Shown: positions 56,740-64,000 of the stretch, piece by piece
Layout: the number at the start of each line of letters is the position of its first letter
How positions within the stretch are numbered: position 1 is the stretch's first letter
Assembly (NCBI RefSeq): GCF_038070105.1
Contig: NZ_JBBPBZ010000002.1
Span: forward strand, 1,624,001-1,688,000
DNA from: Methylocystis sp. IM3
GTDB taxonomy: Bacteria; Pseudomonadota; Alphaproteobacteria; Rhizobiales; Beijerinckiaceae
DNA: 64,000 nt
Direction: 5' to 3'
Translations under genes and position numbers: made by a program
Notes under the pieces: model-generated
Database searches by the model: none
Seen by the model: only the letters and a program-made list of their open reading frames with translations
What the model was told of the DNA's origin: nothing

Positions 56740-57603
56740 TCAGTATTGGCGCATCAGCGGCGGGGGCGGGGGCGGCGGCGGCGGGACCAGCGTGGGGACC
56801 ACATAGCGGAAGCCCACTCTCACGTCGTTCGAGGCGAGATTGAAATGCTGCACCTCGCCGGGGCAAACCGTCACGCCCATGCAATGGATGGTGTTGGTGT
56901 CGAACTTGCCCATGTCGAGATAGCGGTAAGCGACTTCGAGCTTCAGATTGGGCGTGACATTGTAGGCGAGGCCCGCGCCGACCTGCCAGGCGAAATTGGT
57001 CTGCGTGCGGTTGGCCGCGAATCCGAAGCCGCCGGCGGGTTGCGCCGAAACGTCGTAAAGATTCTGTTGCCAGTTGGTCGCGAAGCCGATGCCGCCCCCG
57101 ACGAAGGGCGTGATCCCGTACCACGTGCCAAGATCGAAATAGGCGTTGCCGAGGAACACCGCGGCGCTCTGCTGGCCGTGGTAGAGATCGTAGCAGCGGG
57201 CGTTGACGCCGCAGGACGAGGCGCCCGGCGCGCTCCAGATGTCGCTGTAGCTCTGGATCGCGCTGTATTGCGCGGCGGCGCGATATTCGCCGGTCAGGTC
57301 GAAGCGGAACCAGTTGTTGAACTGGTAGCCGACGCCGCCGCGCGCGAACGCGGCGTCGCCGATCGAATAGGCGTTGAACATCGGCGCGGGGACGGCGACG
57401 GCCGGGTTGGTGAAGGTCGAACTCACACCGCTGATCTGATTGGCGGCGACGCCCACGTCGCCGCGCAGATACCAGCCGCTGAAATCCGGCGGCGGCGGAG
57501 CAGGAGGGGGCGGCAAGGGCGGCGGCAGAAGATCGGCGGCCTGTGCGCTGGCGCCGAGGCCGGCAACGAACGCGGCCGTCAAATAAAGGGCGATTCTGCC
57601 CAT
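56740..57603 (-). CDS. Omp25-like outer-membrane beta-barrel protein
   Basis: 287 residues from ATG 57603. Signal peptide MGRIALYLTAAFVAGLGASAQAAD, then a Pro linker (LPPPLPPPPAPPPPDF) and SGWYLRGDVGVAAN, the start of a porin-like barrel. Alternating strands (TWYGITPFVGGGIGFATNW, LKLEVAYRYLDMGKFDT, DVRVGFRYVV) fit an eight-stranded barrel. A second Pro run stands near the C-terminus, and the protein ends LMRQY, an aromatic end as needed by BAM. A perfect CtrA box lies about 80-95 bp upstream of the start. Probably a structural surface protein. Confidence 0.85.
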   Translation of the reverse strand: MGRIALYLTAAFVAGLGASAQAADLLPPPLPPPPAPPPPDFSGWYLRGDVGVAANQISGVSSTFTNPAVAVPAPMFNAYSIGDAAFARGGVGYQFNNWFRFDLTGEYRAAAQYSAIQSYSDIWSAPGASSCGVNARCYDLYHGQQSAAVFLGNAYFDLGTWYGITPFVGGGIGFATNWQQNLYDVSAQPAGGFGFAANRTQTNFAWQVGAGLAYNVTPNLKLEVAYRYLDMGKFDTNTIHCMGVTVCPGEVQHFNLASNDVRVGFRYVVPTLVPPPPPPPPPLMRQY

Positions 57604-57683
57604 GTGACTTCCCCTCTTTGTCAACGGGCCGGCAGTCGGGCGGCTCCGAGCTTATGGTCAAGCTCGAGTTTGACGGGGAAGAC

Positions 57684-57698
57684 TTAAGGCTGGGTTAA
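57684..57698. promoter_or_regulatory. Perfect CtrA box TTAA-N7-TTAA
   Basis: TTAAGGCTGGGTTAA (followed by CC) lies 81-95 bp upstream of the outer-membrane protein start and downstream of glmM. It matches the CtrA consensus exactly on both half-sites, and TTAACC extends one of them. It probably controls the porin gene in a cell-cycle manner. Confidence 0.65.
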
Positions 57699-57763
57699 CC
57701 TTACCGCTTGAAAGACAAGCGGTTACCTTGTTTGTTGTTTGGCGCTTTACGCTCTTGGCGCTT

Positions 57764-57785
57764 CGGCGGGGGCGCGGCCCCGCCG
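57764..57785. terminator. GC hairpin after glmM
   Basis: An 8-bp stem (CGGCGGGG / CCCCGCCG) with a 6-nt loop begins 15 bp beyond the glmM stop on the minus strand. No clear T-run follows, so it may be a weak or Rho-assisted terminator. Confidence 0.4.
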
Positions 57786-57799
57786 GGCGCCAGCTAAAA

Positions 57800-59146
57800 T
57801 CAGGCAGCTTCAGCTGAGTCCTTCAGCGCAGTGCAGACCTGCGCAACGAGCGTCTCGACCAGCTCCCGGTCGTCACCTTCGGCCATGACGCGGATGACCG
57901 GCTCCGTTCCCGACGGGCGGACGATCAGCCGGCCGCTGGCGCCGAGCTTCTCGCGGGCGGAGTCGATGGCGACCGCGACCGAGTTCTTCTCAAGCATCTG
58001 TTTTTGAGCGCGAACGCTCTTGAGAACTTGCGGCAGCGGGTCGAAACAATGGCAGACTTCGCTCACCCGCCTGTTCCGGCGTTTGACCTCGGCGAGCACC
58101 TGCATGGCGGTAACGAGTCCGTCGCCTGTCGTCGAATAATCCGACAGGATGACATGGCCGGACTGCTCACCGCCGATATTGTAGCCCGCTTCGCGCATCC
58201 GCTCGATGACATAGCGGTCGCCGACGGCTGTGCGCTCCAGAGTCAGGCCCAGCTTATGCAGGTGCCTTTCGAGGCCGAGATTCGACATGATCGTGGCGAC
58301 GAGCCCGGGCTTCGCCAGCAGGCCCTGGTCGCGCCAGCTTTGGGCGACCACGGCCATGACCTGATCGCCGTCGATAACGGCGCCGGTCTCGTCGACCAGG
58401 ATCACGCGGTCGGCGTCCCCGTCGAGCGCGATGCCCACGTCGGCGCGCAATTCACGCACCTTGGCGCGCAGGGCCTGCGGCGACGTCGACCCCACGTCGC
58501 GGTTGATGTTGAAGCCATCCGGATCGACGCCGATCGCGATAACCTCGGCGCCGAGCTCCCAGAGCGCCTCAGGCGCTACCTTGTAAGCCGCGCCGTTTGC
58601 GCAGTCGATGACCACCCGCAACCCCTCGAAGCTCAGATTGCGGGGAAGGGTATGTTTGGCGAATTCGATGTACCGCGCGCGAACGTCGTCGATGCGGCGC
58701 GCCCGGCCAAGCTGGGTCGCGCCTGCGAGCTTGCGGGTGATGTCGCTGTCGAGCAGCCGCTCAATATCGGCCTCGATGTCGTCGGAGAGCTTGTGGCCGT
58801 CCGGTCCGAAGAGCTTGATGCCATTGTCCTCGAAGGAATTGTGCGAAGCAGAGATCATCACGCCGACATCCGCGCGCATCGAGCGGGTCAGCATCGCCAC
58901 GGCCGGGGTGGGCATCGGGCCGAGCAGCAGCGTATCCATGCCCACGGAGGCGAAGCCTGCGACCAGAGCATATTCGATCATATAACCGGAGAGTCGCGTG
59001 TCCTTGCCGATGACCACCCGATGGCGGCCCTCGCCCCGCTGGAAAGTCAGCCCCGCGGCCTGGCCGACCTTCATGGCGAGCTCCGGCGTAATCTTGACAT
59101 TAGCCAGGCCGCGAATGCCATCCGTTCCAAAATAGTGACGGGCCAT
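57800..59146 (-). CDS. glmM: Phosphoglucosamine mutase
   Basis: 448 residues, full family length. GlmM converts glucosamine-6-phosphate to glucosamine-1-phosphate for UDP-GlcNAc, hence peptidoglycan and LPS. The phosphorylated Ser101 lies in [14 protein letters not shown], the metal-binding DGDADRVIL near 240, sugar-binding GEQSGHVI near 325 and phosphate-binding [15 protein letters not shown] near the end. It follows ftsH, tilS and cpoB on the same strand, but arsC is inserted on the other strand between it and ftsH. Confidence 0.97.
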   Translation of the reverse strand: MARHYFGTDGIRGLANVKITPELAMKVGQAAGLTFQRGEGRHRVVIGKDTRLSGYMIEYALVAGFASVGMDTLLLGPMPTPAVAMLTRSMRADVGVMISASHNSFEDNGIKLFGPDGHKLSDDIEADIERLLDSDITRKLAGATQLGRARRIDDVRARYIEFAKHTLPRNLSFEGLRVVIDCANGAAYKVAPEALWELGAEVIAIGVDPDGFNINRDVGSTSPQALRAKVRELRADVGIALDGDADRVILVDETGAVIDGDQVMAVVAQSWRDQGLLAKPGLVATIMSNLGLERHLHKLGLTLERTAVGDRYVIERMREAGYNIGGEQSGHVILSDYSTTGDGLVTAMQVLAEVKRRNRRVSEVCHCFDPLPQVLKSVRAQKQMLEKNSVAVAIDSAREKLGASGRLIVRPSGTEPVIRVMAEGDDRELVETLVAQVCTALKDSAEAA

Positions 59147-59281
59147 CGATTATATCCCTCTCGCAAACCGCAAAGTCGCCCGCGTGGCGGACTGAAATCT
59201 TCCAGAGTCGTCGACCATATTTTACATGGTCAGGCAACCATTTCACACATCAGACAGATTCCGCGTCAAAAGGGCAAAAAA

Positions 59282-59638
59282 ATGGAAGTCGTCATTTACC
59301 ACAACCCGGCCTGCGGCACGTCCCGCAAAGTTTTGGCTGCGCTGCAGGAGGCGGGACGCGCCCCGCGGATCGTGGAATATCTGAAAACGCCGCCGGACAG
59401 GAAAACGCTGAAGGCGCTGCTCGAAAAGATGGGAAAGAATGTGCGCGAGATATTGCGCAAACGTGGAACGCCCTACGAGGAGCTGGGCCTGGACGATCCG
59501 GCGCTTACTGATGAACAGATTTTCGACGCCATCGAGACGCATCCGATTCTCATCGAGCGTCCGATCGTCGTCTTCGGCGACAGGGCGGCTCTCTGCCGGC
59601 CCGCCGAAACCGTCGAGGCGCTCATGGCCGGAGCCTGA
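59282..59638 (+). CDS. arsC: Arsenate reductase, ArsC glutaredoxin-type
   Basis: 118 residues from ATG 59282. The catalytic Cys11 lies in IYHNPACGTSRK, and the three substrate Arg of E. coli ArsC are kept (ILRKRGTPYEELGL, HPILIERPIVV, LCRPAETVEAL). It reduces arsenate to arsenite with glutathione and glutaredoxin. No arsB or arsR gene is near, so arsenite export must rely on other loci, or the protein acts as a housekeeping relative (YffB-like). The gene is divergent from glmM; the open frame that runs upstream through glmM is an antisense shadow. Confidence 0.88.
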   Translation: MEVVIYHNPACGTSRKVLAALQEAGRAPRIVEYLKTPPDRKTLKALLEKMGKNVREILRKRGTPYEELGLDDPALTDEQIFDAIETHPILIERPIVVFGDRAALCRPAETVEALMAGA

Positions 59639-59685
59639 TGACGTAAGCGATCGAGAACGCGGCAGGCGGACGTTCTCACAAAAAC

Positions 59686-59711
59686 GAAGCCCGGCGTAAC
59701 CGCCGGGCTTC
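59686..59711. terminator. Terminator between convergent arsC and ftsH
   Basis: Perfect 11-bp stem GAAGCCCGGCG / CGCCGGGCTTC with a TAAC loop. On the plus strand ATTTCCTTT follows; on the minus strand GTTTTTG follows. It can end both transcripts. Confidence 0.8.
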
Positions 59712-59718
59712 ATTTCCT

Positions 59719-61638
<1,920 letters not shown>

Positions 61639-61750
61639 TGCATAATCCATGATGGAGCCGTTGCGCGCGGGACGATCCCCCGCGACGGCGCCAGGCTCAT
61701 TTTAATCTAGGCGCGCCCTGCTCCCTTGCCAAGAGAGACGAGGCTCAAGG

Positions 61751-62755
61751 TCAAGAACCTTCTGCCCCTTTCTGTGCGTTTCCCCGGCGCGGCGGCGCCG
61801 GTCGCAGCGTAACTGAGCCATTCTCGGAGTCGAGCAGCAGATCCGCGAGCGTCATCCGTAACTTATGGTCGTCGTTCAGGGCCTCCGCGAGACGCTGGGC
61901 GGCGCGCTCCAACCTGTCGAGGCGCAGCTGAGACCGTGGCGCGATCCGCGCGATCTCGACGGCGAGCAGCCTTTGCAGAAGCTCCAGCGGCGCCCCGCGG
62001 AGCGCAGCGGCGTCGAAGCGCGCCGATCCCGCCCCGGCCTCAAGGAGCGCGCGGGCGCGAAGGCGCGCGGCGCAGGCGTCGAGCGCGACGCTGGCGCGGG
62101 CGGCGCGGGTTCCGAGCCGCAGCAACGCCTCTGCGCCAAGCCCGAGTTCCTCCAGCATGGGCATGAGCCTGCGCAGCTTTACGCGCGCATAAGCCTCATT
62201 GGCGTTGGATGGATCGCTGACATAGGGGTGGCGCGCGGCCTCGCAGACGCCGACGAGCGTCGATTTGCGCAAGCCCAACAGAGGCCGCAGTAGCGCCAAG
62301 CCGTTGCAGCGGGCGCTGGCCGCCATGCCGGCGAGACCCGAGACGCCCGAACCGCGGGCGAGGCGAAAGAGGATCGTCTCGGCCTGATCGTCGGCATGAT
62401 GGGCAGTGACGATGGCGCTGGCCCCGATGCGAGCGGCGCAATCCGCAAGCAGTGCGTAGCGCGCCCCCCTCGCGCGTTCCTGGATGCGCGTCGCGGGTTT
62501 CTCCCCCTCCCACTCCAAAAGGTGATGCTCGAAGCCGAGCGCGCGCGCCCAATCGGCGACCAGCCTGGCCTCGGCGTGCGAGTCGGGGCGCAGGCCATGG
62601 TCGACCGTGGCGACGGCGACCTCATGGCTGGGGCGCGCTCGCCACTGCGCGGAAAGGAGCATGAGAGCGACCGAATCAGGGCCGCCCGAAACCGCGAGCA
62701 GGAGTCTTGCGTGCGGCGCGAGGAGATCGAGGGCGCGCTCGACTCGCGGCCTCAA
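61751..62755 (-). CDS. tilS: tRNA(Ile)-lysidine synthase TilS
   Basis: 334 residues from a TTG at 62755, chosen because it lies just before the conserved part; the frame is open to 62926 within cpoB, with no in-frame ATG between. TilS adds lysine to C34 of tRNA-Ile(CAU), changing its reading from AUG to AUA. The ATP pyrophosphatase loop SGGPDS is about residues 23-28, followed by ATVDHGLRPDSHAEA, and HHADDQAETILFRLARGSG is the second family motif. The C-terminal region is shorter than in E. coli. It follows cpoB and precedes ftsH, a classic order. Confidence 0.9.
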   Translation of the reverse strand: MRPRVERALDLLAPHARLLLAVSGGPDSVALMLLSAQWRARPSHEVAVATVDHGLRPDSHAEARLVADWARALGFEHHLLEWEGEKPATRIQERARGARYALLADCAARIGASAIVTAHHADDQAETILFRLARGSGVSGLAGMAASARCNGLALLRPLLGLRKSTLVGVCEAARHPYVSDPSNANEAYARVKLRRLMPMLEELGLGAEALLRLGTRAARASVALDACAARLRARALLEAGAGSARFDAAALRGAPLELLQRLLAVEIARIAPRSQLRLDRLERAAQRLAEALNDDHKLRMTLADLLLDSENGSVTLRPAPPRRGNAQKGAEGS

Positions 62756-62789
62756 GCGCCGATTCCGCCGCTCAAGGACATCCGCAAGG

Positions 62790-63818
62790 TCAGCATTGCA
62801 GCTTCCGGCTTTCGCGCTGCGCGGCCTCGCGGATGCGCGGCGAGGAACCCGGATATTTGGCGCCGATCTCGCTGAAAGAGGCGCAGGCCTGCTCCCTGGC
62901 GCCCATGGCGCCAAGCGATTGGCCAAGCCTCAGCAGCGCGTCCGGCGCCTGCGCCGACTGAGCGTATTTTTGCGAGATTTCTAGATATTTCTCCGCCGCT
63001 TCGCGATGCCGGCCGCGCAGGAAGAAGCTTTCGCCGAGATTGAAAGTGGCGGCCGGCGCGAATTTGCTCTTCGGGTTCTTGGCGAGGAAGGTCTCGAGCG
63101 ATTTCTCCGCGGCCTCGAACTTGCCCGCCTTCAGCGTGGCGACGGCTTCCTCATATTCTTCCTTGGGACCGGCCGGGGCGGCGGGCGGCGCCGGGGCGAT
63201 CTCCGGCGAGGCGGTCGTCTGGTCGCCGACGAGTCGCCCGTGGGCGATGTCGAGCGGCTGTCCTACCTCGCGCACCGGGGGCGCGGCCGTGACCGAACCG
63301 GCGGCCGTTTTCGGCGCCGAGGTCAGGGGCTCGGAAGGGACGGTCGTCCCGATCGGCCGGGGCGCCCCCGGAGCGGCGGGATTCGACGCCGGATCGAATG
63401 CGTCGCCGCGCCGCCCCGTGGAGGGCGCGGCGGGAGCCGAGGCCGGCGCGGGGCCGGCGGCGGGCGCCGGCGGAGACGCAGGCGGGCTCGAGGGAGGCGA
63501 TTCGCCGGGCCGCGCGGCGGCCCCGTCCCGGGCGGCGCGCAACTGCTCTTCGAGCGTCTGCACCTTGTGCTGCAATTCCTCGTTTTGCCCGGTGAGGCGG
63601 CGGATTTCGCCTTCCAGCCGGTCGATGCGAGTGACGAGGGCGGAGGTGTCGGGCGGGCCGCCATCCGGCTCGCCGGGTCCGTCGAACTCGCCGGACCGAT
63701 TGTAGATCTGGGACCTCGGCCTGCCGGGCTCCGGACCCGGCCCGTCATAGGGATCATAAGCCAAGGCGGCCCCCGTGCTGAGAAGGAGGGCGGCGGTAAC
63801 GGCGATACGAGAAATCAT
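62790..63818 (-). CDS. cpoB: Tol-Pal coordinator CpoB (YbgF)
   Basis: 342 residues from ATG 63818. Signal peptide of about 20 residues (ISRIAVTAALLLSTGAALA). A coiled coil (about 60-97, TRIDRLEGEIRRLTGQNEELQ) drives trimerisation. A long Pro/Ala-rich linker (about 98-210) is followed by TPR units (EEYEEAVATLKAGKFEAAEKSLETFLAKNP, KFAPAATFNLGESFFLRGRHREAAEKYLEI, and QAPDALLRLGQSLGAMG). CpoB links peptidoglycan synthesis by PBP1B to Tol-Pal constriction. The linker is longer than in E. coli. tolB and pal would be expected just beyond the window edge. Confidence 0.93.
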   Translation of the reverse strand: MISRIAVTAALLLSTGAALAYDPYDGPGPEPGRPRSQIYNRSGEFDGPGEPDGGPPDTSALVTRIDRLEGEIRRLTGQNEELQHKVQTLEEQLRAARDGAAARPGESPPSSPPASPPAPAAGPAPASAPAAPSTGRRGDAFDPASNPAAPGAPRPIGTTVPSEPLTSAPKTAAGSVTAAPPVREVGQPLDIAHGRLVGDQTTASPEIAPAPPAAPAGPKEEYEEAVATLKAGKFEAAEKSLETFLAKNPKSKFAPAATFNLGESFFLRGRHREAAEKYLEISQKYAQSAQAPDALLRLGQSLGAMGAREQACASFSEIGAKYPGSSPRIREAAQRESRKLQC

Positions 63819-64000
63819 GGATATGTATATGGGGGTCGGACGGCCGCGCCGGAAGCCAGGCCGAATTGGCTCGCGAGCGCACATGATAGACGCGCATGGG
63901 GCCGAAATTGGGCGTGCGGCGTTGCCAGGCCGAAAACGTGAGCTTAACATTGAGCCATGATGATCCTAGTCGCCGCGGGAGGGGGCATCTTTTTCCCTCG

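Noticed and set aside
58004..59281. Long open frame continuous with arsC that would make a 544-residue fusion
   Set aside because: It is antisense to glmM, whose catalytic motifs are intact; only codons from 59282 match the ArsC family.
63819..64000. Possible C-terminus of pal on the minus strand ending near 63966
   Set aside because: One frame reads REKDAPSRGD then stop, but the visible piece is about ten codons and shows no Pal motif, so it cannot be called.

Overview
This 64 kb window is GC-rich, densely packed chromosomal DNA with no insertion sequence, integrase, CRISPR array, rRNA or recognisable tRNA. Several features point to Alphaproteobacteria, order Hyphomicrobiales (Rhizobiales): CckA hybrid kinase, HdaA beside ppk and ppx, plsX-fabH-ihfA, cpoB-tilS-ftsH-glmM, DUF992 and DUF2865 proteins, short type-2 ArgC, Omp25-like porins, and two perfect TTAA-N7-TTAA CtrA boxes. 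I see no lifestyle marker such as methane, nodulation or photosynthesis genes, so a genus cannot be named from the sequence.

Layout. 1-4760: end of a PerM-type permease gene, then hdaA, ppk and ppx (replication control and polyphosphate). 4824-8763: truncated globin, RNase D, YbjQ, a secreted TPR protein and a one-Cys peroxiredoxin. 8894-15495: a very large AsmA/YhdP-like envelope protein, an unrecognised 565-residue protein, and tyrS. 15639-18380: an MBOAT O-acyltransferase with an AlgX/AlgJ-like partner (polysaccharide acetylation pair). 18381-24631: EcsC, DUF992 protein, SDR, purF, cvpA, radA. 24691-28296: ihfA, fabH, plsX, yceD. 28515-31978: BamE-like lipoprotein, lytic transglycosylase, argC, a small membrane protein and a flavodoxin-like protein. 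32095-34533: carbamoyltransferase + DUF5989 + SxtJ-like module. 34643-37994: POT transporter, YbjN-like protein, low-complexity outer-membrane protein. 38288-43834: icd, dksA, a FliO-like protein and cckA. 43851-47858: DUF2865 protein, creA, a small secreted protein, and cysS behind a candidate Cys leader peptide. 48055-50926: small membrane protein, GNAT, cimA, LOG hydrolase. 50999-56706: Atm1-type ABC exporter, two unknown proteins, uvrB. 56740-63818: outer-membrane protein, glmM, arsC, ftsH, tilS, cpoB.

How it fits together. Most genes are housekeeping. They cover tRNA charging (tyrS, cysS, tilS), fatty-acid and phospholipid initiation (plsX, fabH), purine, arginine and isoleucine entry steps (purF, argC, cimA), DNA repair (radA, uvrB), envelope maintenance (cpoB, bamE-like, ftsH, glmM) and cell-cycle control (cckA, hdaA, ftsH). 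The least ordinary parts are a candidate leaderless Cys-codon peptide with alternative RNA folds before cysS, the SxtI/J/K-like carbamoylation module, the CtrA boxes, REPIN-like inverted palindromes around 47.9-48.0 kb, and a porin carrying 34 consecutive prolines. Nothing here is clearly a wholly new multi-gene system. The cysS leader and the carbamoylation module are the best candidates for follow-up. All start sites and functions are read by eye, without database searches.
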